A DNA stretch of 64,000 bases from Solen grandis (Eukaryota > Mollusca > Bivalvia > Adapedonta > Solenidae), in NCBI GenBank assembly GCA_021229015.1, contig CM037787.1, positions 32,140,269-32,204,268 of the forward strand, in the 5' to 3' direction. The notes beneath the pieces were generated by a model. The model was given only the letters and a program-made list of their open reading frames with translations, was not told the origin of the DNA and did no database searches. The translations under genes were made by a program, and so were the position numbers. Below, one piece after another: positions 45,089 to 57,600 of the stretch (its first letter is position 1; each line of letters starts with the position of its first letter).

Positions 45089-46150
45089 TTCACCCGAGCA
45101 CATGCGCTAAGGATGAACTTTTTTGATCAGTCTTTGTTGTTTTTTTAAAAAAAACAACTATTAACAAAACAATATTTATTGAGACTTACAATGGTTTGTA
45201 CATTATCTTGTTGATATGATTGATCATTCTACACAAATAAATTCAGAAATATAATTCTTATGGAAAAAACTTATGACTGGCATAATTTTTTAAACGTTGC
45301 CGGAGGTGGTTGTATATTGGTGTCATCTTCTCCGTCCATCCGTACGTCTGTCCGTCCACATTTCTTATGAACACAACTCCTCTTAAGTTTCTGAATGGAT
45401 CTATGTGTAACTTGGTTAGTGTCTTATTACTATAATGGGTAGATGTGCATGAAGCGGCAATTTTCCAGTTCATTGATTTTTACAAGTGTTATGTCCCTTG
45501 AAACTTAGCTTCTGTAGCTGATTGATATTGCAGCCTTGTGAACGCAATTCCTCCTATGTTTCTGGCTGTATCTTTATAAAACTTAATCAATGTCATCACT
45601 AAATTAGGTAGATGTGCATGAAGCAGCAATTTTCTGGTTCATTGAATTTTGCAAGAGTTATGTCCCTTTAAACTTAGTCTCTGTAACTGATTAATATTGC
45701 AGTCTTGTGAATGCAACTCCTCCTACGTTTCTGACCGTATCTTTTTAAAAACTTGGTCAATGTCATGACTGTAATAGGTAGATGTGCATGAAGTGGCAAT
45801 TTTCTGGTTCATTGATTTTTGTAGAGTTATGTCCCTTGAAACTTAGTCTCTGTAGCTGATTAATATTGCAGTCTTGTGAACGCAACTCCTCCTTAGTTTC
45901 TCAATGGATATTTATAAAACTTGGTCAATATCATAAATATAATAGGAAGATGTGCATGAAGCAGAAATTTTCTGATTCAACAATTTTTGCAATAGTTACG
46001 CCTTTCAAAACTGGTCTCTATATCATATTTACTTGAGAATGCAACCTTTAAGTTTCCGAATGGATCTTGATCAATGCCATTACTATAATGGGTAGAAATG
46101 CATAAAGCAGGGATTATCAGGTTCAGTGATTTTAGTAAGAGGTATGCTCA
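45089..46150 (+). repeat. Palindrome-type head with four tandem units of about 180 bp
   Basis: Starts TCACCCGAGCACATGCGCTA, a decayed form of the palindrome end. From about 45355 the unit CAACTCCTCCTAAGTTTCTG-like, AAAACTTGGTCAATGTCAT, GTAGATGTGCATGAAGC, AATTTTCTGGTTCATTGA, GTTATGTCCCTT recurs about four times. No coding frame. Confidence 0.7.
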
Positions 46151-46275
46151 GGAGGAAAAAAGGATACATATTGACACTGCCATTTGACCTACTTTCATAT
46201 TGGAAGCCTCTATAGGGTTCTATCTCTGTCTATATGATATGTATCCAATTTCCTTCCTGACTAAAATAATTTGTT

Positions 46276-46785
46276 GAAGGGACATTAAGCTACAACAATC
46301 CAATCCAGTACTTTGTTTGCTGTTTCTTTTTCATTAAATGACTGTTTTACCATTCGGTAATTGTAATGGTAGTTTTGTGTTGTTTTTTTTTTCATGAGAT
46401 TACCATTTTTGGTTCGTCCATTTTGATAGACATCTAACACATGATCTTTATATTTCATGGCGGCGTATAGTGTGGCAGTACTGGCACTCTTGTAATATTT
46501 ATTTCCGAAAACGTTTTCTAGTCTAAAACTCACAGATTTTATTGCAGTGCCTTTCATTTTTTTTTCTGCTAAGTAACTCATAGTGTTGAAAACACATAGG
46601 ACTTTCATTGATTTTCATTTCTGCATATCAAAGATGTTGATATATTGAAAAAAGGAAACAACAACAAAAAATATTCACGTCTTTTTTCCCCGCCAAAATG
46701 TTCAATATTTAAAAGGGATTATCGATAATCAGTTGACAAAAAATATCGATATACAAGTATCGATATTTTTTCCATGACAGTCCTA
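46276..46785 (-). mobile_element. 5' fragment of a hAT element with a zinc-finger-like open frame
   Basis: On the minus strand a hAT-type end, TAGGACTGTCATGG, begins at 46785 and is followed by ATCGATA motifs. An open frame of 107 codons follows (46608-46285). Its stretch ENVFGNKYYKSASTATLYAA then KYKDH resembles a BED zinc finger in which the Cys pair has become Tyr. The matching right end is not seen, so I read this as a truncated, decayed copy. The zinc-finger reading is tentative. Confidence 0.45.
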
Positions 46786-46925
46786 CAAATATCTGTGAAG
46801 TGTTAAATTAGTCCATCAGCTTCTTGGTTGTTAATGTTACCCATATTTGTCAAGGGGGGCTATTTATTGCTACAAAGAAACCCTGGTTTTCGCAATTTCG
46901 ATAAAATGGCAACAGGCATATAGTG

Positions 46926-47167
46926 TTAACCCTTTCCCTCATACAGACTCATTTTGACGCACTCAATAGGTACCACATAAAGCCTGCTCTACAGAAAACC
47001 ACAGTTAAACCTTACCAAATTTAATTACAAAATCCTCATTTCCAGACCACTGAGGAGCAGCGAACAGCATAAAACCTGATCAGCCTGCGAGTTACTCGCA
47101 GGCTGATCTGGTTTAATGCTGTTCGCATAGGTCTTTTCATGGTTTCCTCTATGAGGGAAAGGGTTAA
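46926..47167 (-). mobile_element. piggyBac-like MITE (copy 7)
   Basis: TTAA-flanked, complete, same orientation as copy 1. Intergenic between CANT1 and the NAL-like gene. Confidence 0.92.
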
Positions 47168-49060
47168 CACATGTCTGTGTGTGTATCTGCAAGGAATCGT
47201 TTTCCGACTGTAACTTTGTTATGTATGGTCATATCTTGAAATAACAAGTGATCCTTGGGACAAGATGATGTAACGGGAACAAGAACTAGGTTGCTAGCTT
47301 AAAAGGTCAAGGTCACAGCATTCTGTTAATCTTAAAATCAAGCCTCGGCTTTGTTTTGTTGTGAATGATTGTGTTTGAACTTTAACTTTGTTGTGAATGG
47401 TTGTGTTTTGAAATAACTTGAAACAAGTGATCTGTAAGACCAGACAATGTGCTGCGAACAAAGACCGTGTAGCTAGCTTGAAGGTCAAGGTTTCGTCACT
47501 TGGTTAAGGTCAGGGTCACAGCGCTCTTTTGACCTTAAAATCATCTTTCTCATCATATTTACTGACAAAAATGTTAATCTAATAAACAAAATGGTAGTGG
47601 CATCCGTGTCCTATGGACACATTTCTAGTTTATTTTTATGTGTTAATAGTGTTTCTTTTCTATTTATTTGTATATATTGATGTTATTACCTGTGGACATT
47701 TTTATTTTGAAAGTGAAGTGTTTTATACAGTGATCTAGTTGTCTGTCCATCTATTACTTACATGTATGCCCCAACTTCTATGGTCCTAGGGATGCCTTTA
47801 CACATTTTCACACGCAAGAAAGACGCACACAATGGAATATGAGAGTGCTTGTCCATGCACCCCCTTCAACAGTTTCCTATTGATCAGAATAAAGTTTTGA
47901 TCAGTGTAAAAAAAAAAATTAATATACCATCGGAATATTTCACTGCGGAGTTGTGTGTCCTTCTATTGGGAGAAAATCAGTCCTACAGCAGAAACATATG
48001 CATGTATATTTATTTTTCTTTAATTAGATTACATTAACTTTTTTTTTGTGAACTGTGTATATTTATCTCTATTATTCTCCAATTACGAGACTGGCTGATA
48101 CTTGGGGCAATGTTTTTGAATCCATGTGGGTTAAAAGAATGCACTTGGAGTTTAGATTAGCTGATGGAATCAGTGGTGGGTTTTGATTAACACAATGTGA
48201 TTTGTTACTGTTTGTTGAGTATTTACACAAGCATTAAACGCTTAAATATTGAGTCCTGTTCTTTTCTGTTTTCTACCTTTTTCGAATGTGATCTTTGGTC
48301 CATGACACAGGAATTGTGATGCCAACACACACACACACACACACACACGCGCGCACACGCGCACATTAGTGAACTGTATTTTTCACTGTATATGTGAAAA
48401 TGTCTTCGTCAAGCTCCAAATCTAATGCCAATGGTAGCATCGCTGGTCATACTTGACATAAATTTCAAAAGCTCTTTTAGAGTTTGAATCCGGCATGGTT
48501 CACATTACTATTGACCCATCCTGTGCCGGTTGTCTGCCAAGCATAATCATCTTCAAACACTCAGAAATGGTGAAAGTATGGCAAATGTAATGGCCCCTAA
48601 GATTTCTGGTAGCGGTCAGTAGAGCACTTATTCTGTAAGCGGAGGTCTCGGGTTTGGGTCCAGACCAGACTGCATTGTTTACCTGGTCTAGGTTCCATTT
48701 AAATTGATCCGACATATCTGCAGGATACAATGATATATAACGCCACAGTGGCCTAGCTGCTAAACTAACTAACTTCCGATGGCTGATTCTAGTGGTTAGA
48801 CCTAGGACAATATATTGATAGATTGATAGATTGGCTATAGAAGTGTGTGTGGTTTAGGAATATAAACTTTACAAGAAATTTGGAGCATGTTGAGTCTGAG
48901 TCGTAGCAGAGTTATTGTCCTTGATGTAGTGAAACAAACCTGCGTCCAATATTTCATATTGAACATATTTCTAGTTTATACTTTAGTCTTCAATTTTATG
49001 ACATAACATTTGTGCGTAGCAAATACATGTACTAACACGACACGCCATGTCATGTTTTTT
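47168..49060. other. Gene-free stretch
   Basis: Decayed repeat units with AGGTCAAGGTCACAG words at 47300-47530, the CA/CG microsatellite, and a loose tRNA-like head near 48600-48690. No exon recognised. Confidence 0.45.
48324..48366. repeat. CA microsatellite passing into CG/CA
   Basis: (CA)n followed by CGCGCGCACACGCGCAC, an alternating purine-pyrimidine tract that could adopt Z-DNA. Intergenic. Confidence 0.9.
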
Positions 49061-50762
49061 TAGCTCACCTGAGCACGAAGTGCTCAAGGTGAGCTATTGT
49101 GATCACCTTTTGTCCGTCGTCCGTGCGTGCGTCCGTCCGTCGTCAACAATTTGCTTTAAAGAACATCTCCTCCTGAACCGCTGAAGGGATTTTGACCAAA
49201 CTTCACAGGAATCATCCTTATGATGCCCTCTATCAAAGTTGTACAAATTATTCAGATTGGTTGAAAAAGTAGGTCACAGGAGCTAAAAATAGATTTTAAA
49301 AACTCAAACTTTGAAAATCTTCTTCTGCAAAACTGCAAGGCCTAGAGCTTAGATATTTGGTATGTAGCATCATCTTATGGGCCATTACCAAGATTGTACA
49401 AATCATACCCCTATGGTGATAAATGCCCCCGCATTAGGGGTTTTTTACATAGAGTTATATAGGAAAATCTTAAAAAATCTTCTTCTGTAAATCCATAAGG
49501 CCCAGAGCTTAGATATTTGGTATGTAGCATCATCTAATGGTTCATTACCAAGATTGTTCAAATCATAGCCCTATGGTGATAAATGCCCCCGCACCAGGGG
49601 TCACTTGTTTTACATAGATTTAAATAGGAAAATCTTTAAAAATCTTCTTCTGTAAATCCATAAGGCCCAGAGCTTAGATATTTGGTATGTAGCATCATCT
49701 AATGGTTCATTACCAAGATTGTTCAAATCATAGCCCTATGGTGATAAATGCCCCCGCACCAGGGGTCACTTGTTTTACATAGATTATATAGGAAAATCTT
49801 AAAAAATCTTCTTCTGTAAATCCATAAGGCCCAGAGCTTAGATATTTGGTATGTAGCATCATCTAATGGTTCATTACCAAGATTGTTCAAATCATAGCCC
49901 TATGGTGATAAATGCCCCCGCACCAGGGGTCACTTGTTTTACATAGATTTAAATAGGAAAATCATTAAAAATATTCTTCTATAAATCCAGAAGGCCAGAG
50001 CTTAGATTTTTGGTATGTAGCATCATATAATGGTTCATTACCTCAGTTGTTCAAATCATAGCCTTGCGGTGATAAATGACCCCGCACCAGTGGTCATTTG
50101 TTTCACATAGAGTTACATAGGAAAAGACCTAGAGCTTAATCTATAGATATGATGTGAAATATTGTCTAGTGGTCCGTACCCACATAATTCATATAGACCA
50201 ATCATAAAAAAAATATTTTGCAATATTACTAGTTTGAGAGATTATGACTAGATAATGGTTAAAATTTGGCCCTTGATTGAATCACTTTTTACTTTAAATT
50301 ACATACTTGATATATGTTTTATATTAAAATCAGTATCTACGATTAAATAAAATATAAAAAGACTAAGAGAATATATTGTGTCAATTGTATATTTTGAATA
50401 AAGGTTTTCTTTAAGAAAGATATGAAAGTACAGATAATCGTATTGTTGGTAATAAAAACACATTCGGTCGATTTAGGTTATAATATTATTAACCAATGAA
50501 AAATTAGGAAACTATTCAGCCCTCCATTTCCGGTTTCAGTTTGGTAGGTATACGATTCTCCTCAGAAATTTCAACAAATTATCGAAGATCATTAATCTAA
50601 TAGACCTAAAAAGCGATTGAAAAGTAGGTCAGTAGGTCAAATCTTAGAAAAACCTTGTTTACACACTGGAGGCCACAATTTTGATTCAATCTTCCTCAAA
50701 CTTGGTCAGCACAAATGTTCTCAGGTGAGCGTCTTTAGGGCCATCTTGGCCCTCTTGTTTTT
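49061..50762 (+). repeat. Long palindrome-ended repeat with five 162-bp tandem units
   Basis: Complete ends as in the 7911 copy. From about 49315 to 50130 a unit of about 162 bp occurs five times (AGAGCTTAGATATTTGGTAT, ATCATAGCCCTATGGTG, AATGCCCCCGCACCAGGGG). The middle three are almost identical, implying recent local amplification. A second, more decayed right-hand unit follows to about 51420, with another GGTGAGCGACTTCAGGGCC end. Intergenic, left of the NAL-like gene. Confidence 0.8.
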
Positions 50763-51642
50763 CTCTTAGTTATCTAGTATAAGGAGTATCAAATTGAAAT
50801 TATCTACGAACAGTGTCTCTTCTAGAAAAATAAACATGCTTGTATCTCCATTTCTTAAGCAATCATCTTCAAACTTGATGAAAATATTTAGTCATCATCT
50901 CTTAACCAAGAACGATTTTGGTTGATATCGCCCAATTAGGTCAGGAGTTCATCAGAATGCAAGAAATCATGGTCGGAAGCCAAGATATTTTGTGTCACTG
51001 TCTAGTGGTTCTTCATCAATTTTGTTCAAATCATAGCCTTTAGGTCAAAATTTGCCATGCTCGAAGTTGACTTTTTTTTTTACATAGACTTAAATGAGGT
51101 AGCTATGACCTTCAATTTTGGAACGCATGTATTTTTTTTGTGTGGAATTGTACTTCGACCTTGAATGACCTTGATCATACCCAGTGACCTACTTTTGAAT
51201 TTTTAAATTATGGCCTTCAAATTTGGACCACAGGCTTGTTTGGTGTGTGGCACTGGACTTTAGCTTTGAAAGACATTGATTATGTCCCAGTGACCAACAT
51301 AAGAATTTTAAAGCTATAACATTCAAAGTTGTATCTGTTAAGATGATCTAGTAACTTGTGCAGGCAATGAAGGCAATATTTCTCGGGTGAGCGACTTCAG
51401 GGCCATCATGTCCCTCTTGCGTAATATAATTGTGCATAGGACTGAAATAAATAGATAAATAAAAACACATTGCTGAAGCGTATATAATATATTGTGCTTG
51501 TGATTGTGGTTCATCCTCGATTTGGAAAAAAAAATCGTTGACTTGATAGAATTTGACCAAATTGATAAAAAAAATTTGATTGTTTTTTTTTGGTTTAGAA
51601 CGATCTCATTTTACACAGTCTCAATCAAACTCCTCGCAGCCT

Positions 51643-54600
51643 CTACTTCCTCGGCTTGGCCATGTCGGTGAATGGCTTGAAATCCGCCTCCAGACCTGCA
51701 AACTGTTCCCGGGGACAAGTTACGGAGAGGCAGCCGCACAGGGCCGACGTCAATCCCCGTCAACACCTTGAACATGTTCTTGGCAATGTTAATACCACCT
51801 GAAAGATAAATGCTCTGTCTACCAATTTTGTTTGTTTCTATTTATATAGCCAACGTTTCAGAATTTCGGGTAATTTGACTATACCGGCAATACATGTTCT
51901 AATTAAAAACAATTCTATCGATAAGACGTGGTGTAGGCCACAGACATTGACCAGAAAACTCTTTTTCTTTATCCACTACTGGTATGTCTACAAATAAATA
52001 AATGAACGTCTCATTGTTGTTTTCAACGTTGTCTTAAATCACAGTCGTTTCCCGGTATGATGGGGACTTAAATAACGCTAAAATAAAAATCCAGTTTCGT
52101 GTTGGTTGTTTTGAACTCTCAACTTTCGGATGATTGGGGCAATCTCGTGAATCCAATTCTTAAAGGGGACAAGAGTTTTGGTGTTAATTTTTTTTTTAAA
52201 CTATAGATGTTTATTTAACAAACAACAAATTGTAGTAAGAAGTATATATACAAGTTCTATGGTTTATGTATGCAAAATCTTAAGAAAACAAGCCGTACCT
52301 CCGTGCTTTACTCGAAAAGTGTTGATTTGTTGAGCAATGTCCTGAAATAACCAGACAATACAAGCAATTTTGAACAAATTTCTAACAATTTACCTCTTAT
52401 ATTTTTTTCTTTAAATGGCGAAAACTTCTTGTAATGATGGACAGAGCAGTACAGATAAATTTTAATGATTTTCCATACAGTTTTTGTCAATATAAACATA
52501 CATGTGTTTAAATATATATGTATAAAGCAGGATTTAGACATACGTAAGGGGAAGAATTGAAAGATGTAAAACCTGATGTTCTCGAGCTTTCTCAATGTCA
52601 CCAGCGTCAAATGCTTTCTTCATGTCGTAGAACAAATTGCCAAGATATGAAGCCACGACTATTCCCGGCATCCCGAGGACCAGGCAGCTCAGATATTGCT
52701 TAAATAGGGCAATTTTGTCAAATCGTGTCATAATTTCAATTAATTAACTTTACAATGATAGGAATAATGGCGAAGCTCATCTCCATTTTTTTTTAAATTT
52801 TCGTGGGTTTAATGAAAGGTATAGATTTACATTAAAAGAAATATGTTCATTTAGAAGTTATGTTGAGCACGCTAATACATATATTCTATGAAAATTATTT
52901 CTTATAAACAGACCCAACATTGAAGCTGCATAAGAATCGAATGTTCCAGATGTGAACCCACTTGACTGAAGTAGATACAAATCCATGTAATGATAACAAT
53001 AACAGATTGATACTAAAAATAGTGTAAATATTACTATCTTATATTCTATGACGAAAGATTGATATATCGTTCATAAATAAAAATAAATATTTACTCACCA
53101 CATCGGACCCGAAAAGGACTTGAATTCCGTCCAGTGAGGTACATGCGTGTGCTGATGGAAGCTCCCGAGACGAATGTTTTAGGCCCCTCAGTGTGGGGAT
53201 TCGTTTCTGTGCCATTTCCATAAACCGCCTCACGTTGACTAGAACGTGAAATATTTAATCTTGTATCTTTCACATCGACCGGGACATTTATACTGACTGG
53301 CTAACGACACCGACAAAATTCAGATAAATTGCATGATTTTATGCCATGCAGCTCTGTATTTGACTTTTATGCCAAGAATAATTGTTTTCTTATTTCATGA
53401 ATATTTATTTCAGATGAAAATGATCGCATGTAAAAATGACTTATCGATTTAAATCTTACTAATGCTACAGTACTGTTTTCTTTATATGTATTTTTTTGTA
53501 AAAGGCGCTAGACATCAACGGCTGTTTGATGGAATGGTCTACAGTTAATTCATAACTTTAAGAACAAAGATATCATATAGAATATAACGTAGAAATAGGA
53601 ACTTGTGGAAATACAACCAGACTTACTGTAGAGACCGGTACAGAAATTGATGTCGTAGTAATAGAAGGGCGTGTTGGGGGCGGCCCCGGCTATCATTTCC
53701 ATCACATCGACCAGCACCTCTGCAACAGTAGTAGTAGTAGTAGTAGTAGTAGAAGTTTGATGATGATGATATTGATGATGATGCTGCTGGTGGTGATGAT
53801 AATAATATGAATTGATGACAGGACCATGAAGTAATTAAATTATATTGTTTTTTAAATTATATTGTCATCAGCATCGTCTTCTTCGTTATCAAGTACATTT
53901 AAACAAATAATTGAAGCTGTAGAAACTGTTTTAGAAAATTGACTTTTATTTTGATGCTTAATGTTCAAACGGATGTCAAGCAAACTAAACAAACATACAG
54001 GCCTATACGAATATGTATTTTACGTGCACGTCCACCTCAGCAGTTGTAACCCTGGTTAATCTATTTTCTTGTTAATTAGTTTATCAGATCACCACGAAGA
54101 GCTGGTCATGGTAAAAAATGATCTTGTAACTGAGTTTTTATAGCTACAATGACCTTAACCTTGAAATTAAAACCGGAAGTGTGTGCAACAATCGCTTTGC
54201 CTTTCCATCTTGGGAAAGTTTAGCGTACATGTAATTGGGAAAAATGATATCACGTTAATAGGTTAAATAAGAAATTTTTAATAAATTGAACATTATCTAG
54301 CCAGTGATCAAACAGTTTTGAAAATGAAACTTCAATAAGTTTTAACCTTACATTATGAGAAAATGCATGATTAAGAGGTTTATTCCTATATATATATATA
54401 TACGAGGGCGAGTCAATAAATAACCAGCCTATGACAACTCTGATCAACCGAGACATCCACGATTTTCACGCATTGTTTCAATACATGTACTATACCTGTG
54501 TACAAAATTACACATGTATACGGTCATTTGTTTGTCAGATATTGAATGTCAAACATGGCTAGTGATGTAAAAGCAAGCTTTTCATCAAAAGTGGAGTACC

Positions 54601-57600
54601 GTGCTGTAATTCGGTACTTGCATTTAAAAGGTAAAACTGGTAAGGACATACATGCTGAGTTAGTTGATGTGTATGGGTCTTCTGCACCATCTTATTCTCA
54701 AGTTAAATTCTGGGTTGGGGAGTTTAAACGCGGTAAAATGTCTTTAGAAGATGAAGCCAGGTTTGGACGCCCAGTTGATGCCACCGACGAAGAAATGTGT
54801 AATAAAGTCAGAGATCTGGTATACTCAGATAGGCGAAGTCAGGTTGAAGAAATAGCACAGGCATTAGGCATTTCGCATGGTACCGTTTCAACAATCTTGC
54901 ATGATCGTTTAGGGGTGCGCAAGCTTACAGCCCATAGGGCCCCAAAATCCCTTAGCTTAGCAATGAGCAAATGACGACGAGAGCATCAGTATGCAGTGCG
55001 TTGTTGAAGCGTTTGAGGTCAAAAGATGAATTCCTTTTGCGTCTAGTTACTGTGGATGAGACTTGGGTGCATTATCATGAACCAGAAAATAAAGTCCAGA
55101 GTCGTCAGTGCGTAGGGCCGGGATCCCCAAGGCCAAAGAAGTTCAAGACTCAACCATCTGCTGGCAAAGTGATGGCCACAGTATTTTGGGACACAAATGG
55201 CGTTATTTTGTTGGACATTTTACCCAAGAGAAGTACAATAACCGGAGCATACTATGCAAACTTGCTAGACCAGCTGAGGAACGCCATCCGCGAGAAACGC
55301 CGTGGTAAACTCTTCAAAGGTGTTTTGCTGCAACAGGACAATGCAAGAGTCCACACTTGTAAAGTTGCAATGGATGCTGTGGAGCGAAATGGGTATGAAT
55401 TAATACATACCGCACCCTGCCTACTCACCAGACCTGGCTCCTAGCAACTTCTTCCTTTTTCCAAATTTGAAAAAGGAGATACGTGGACGTCATGTCCGGT
55501 CTGACGAAGAAGTCGTGGCGGCAGTTGAGGAGTGAGTCCATGGAAAGGATCCTGACTTCTTCACTTCTGGGCTAATGGCACTTGAACACCGTTGGTCCAA
55601 GTGCATAGCCCTGGAGGGAAATTATATTGAAAAAGAAGATGTAGCTCTCAACCCGAAATAGGTTAGGCTGGTTATTTATTGACTCGCCCTCGTATATATC
55701 GTTATAAGGAAAACTGTGCATGTATAAATAATAAAATGGAAACAGATACCTTCATTTTCCGGTTTGTAGTAGGATGGTGTAAAGGCCGCAATGGCGTCGG
55801 CGCCGTTCTCCTCCGCATGGCGAGCCTCAGGAAAAATGTACAAAATTAGTATCGTAGGATTGTCACACGATTTTATACATATATATACGATTCATGTATG
55901 GATATTATTTGCATGTAAAATTAATAGCAGTAGTAGTAGTAACAGTAGTAGAGAGAGAGGGAATGGCCATATTCCTAGAAACAATTGCCTTATCCCAGAT
56001 ATAATACTAGTTCCGCCACAAGCTCATTTACTTTCCATGGATCTACGGATACTCGTACAAACGTTGGTCTCCAAAAACTGTACATACGCTCGTGCGTATT
56101 ATAAGGTCATTAATTTTTAGTTGAGGACTAATTTTCGTCGATTTCGTGGATGGCCCCACGAATATAGTCCACACGAAAACAGTTCATATACTAGGACTCG
56201 CGTTAAATCCACGAATACAAGTACCCACGAAACTGATTTTACTACAGATTCCACGAAATTCAATGCCAAGGAAACCGAATGATTTTACAGTATAGATAAA
56301 AGATCTTCATATTGTTTATCATTGCATTTTCAGTAATCCACATTTGTGTACTCTTAGTTTGTGATATTGTTCTAATTTCGGTTCGGCAGGGAATCACGTG
56401 ACTTTTGTGGTAACGCATACAGACAATATGGAGGACTTAAACCTTCGATTTAGGCCCCCTTTTTAAAGGTAATTTTATATTATATCATCCTTACTTACGT
56501 ATAAAACCCGCCGCAGCCTACGCCGAATGCAATATTGTTAACGGCTATACCTTATTTTTTATCTTTGTGCAAACCGTTTGCCAAACACTCAAAAATTCGA
56601 CCTGCATTTTCAATTTTGACACTTATTTTCGGGTAACTGTATTTGTTATGAAAATGGTGATATAAGAGCTAAATAATACAGAAAAGGGGTCATAATATTA
56701 CTTTAATTTGAAAAGGTAACCTTTCTGTATGTTGAATTTTAACTGCCTACTTTCTTTTATGAAGTAAAAATAGAAAATGATTTGGGTAACGCGCATTACC
56801 CAACTCATTTTACATTTCTGATACGGAAAAAATGGCTACTAGTATTCCAAATTCAACATGCAGAAAGGTTACATTTTAATTCCTTTTTAGGCTAATTGAA
56901 CCTCGTATCACCATTTTCATAACAAAATACAAATTTGCGTGAAAGTTACCCGAAAATAGTTGTCAACGCTGAAAATGACGTTCGAAATTTTAAGTGTTTG
57001 AGAAAACTGTTCGCATAAAGATAAAAAATAAGGTATAGCCGATAACAATATTCCGGCTTTTCGCGCAGGCTGCGGTAGGTCTCATACGTAAGTATGAATA
57101 ATTTTACATATAATCTACCTGAAAAGTCTGAATCGAAGGTTTCAGTCTGCCATATTGTCTGTACGCGTTACCACAAAATTCACGTGATTCCCTGCCGTGG
57201 ATATGCAGGAGTGTCACAACCAGTATCATAACAGCATGTCGCGCCGAGAGCCTCTCATTGATGGTACTATATATTCAGGAGAGTGTAATTAGCGTGTATA
57301 TTTTTGTTCTATTCATATAACATAAGCAACATATTCACTGGTCCAAACTAGGCCTGGGCCGATGGATCGGACTATCTATTAATTGCAATGGTTATGAGGA
57401 CGATAGTACTGCATCGATAGTGGTTTCTGACCATCGATAATATCGCCGATAGTGTTCCCGACTATCGATAGTTCAGTAATATATACACCTGACCACAAAG
57501 TCTATCTGTTATGCAAAAGAAAAAAACCAACAAACATTCCCTAACGTTGCAGTTAAAAGAGTAATTCATATCGTGTCGGTTTTTTAGGATTTGTTGCCAG

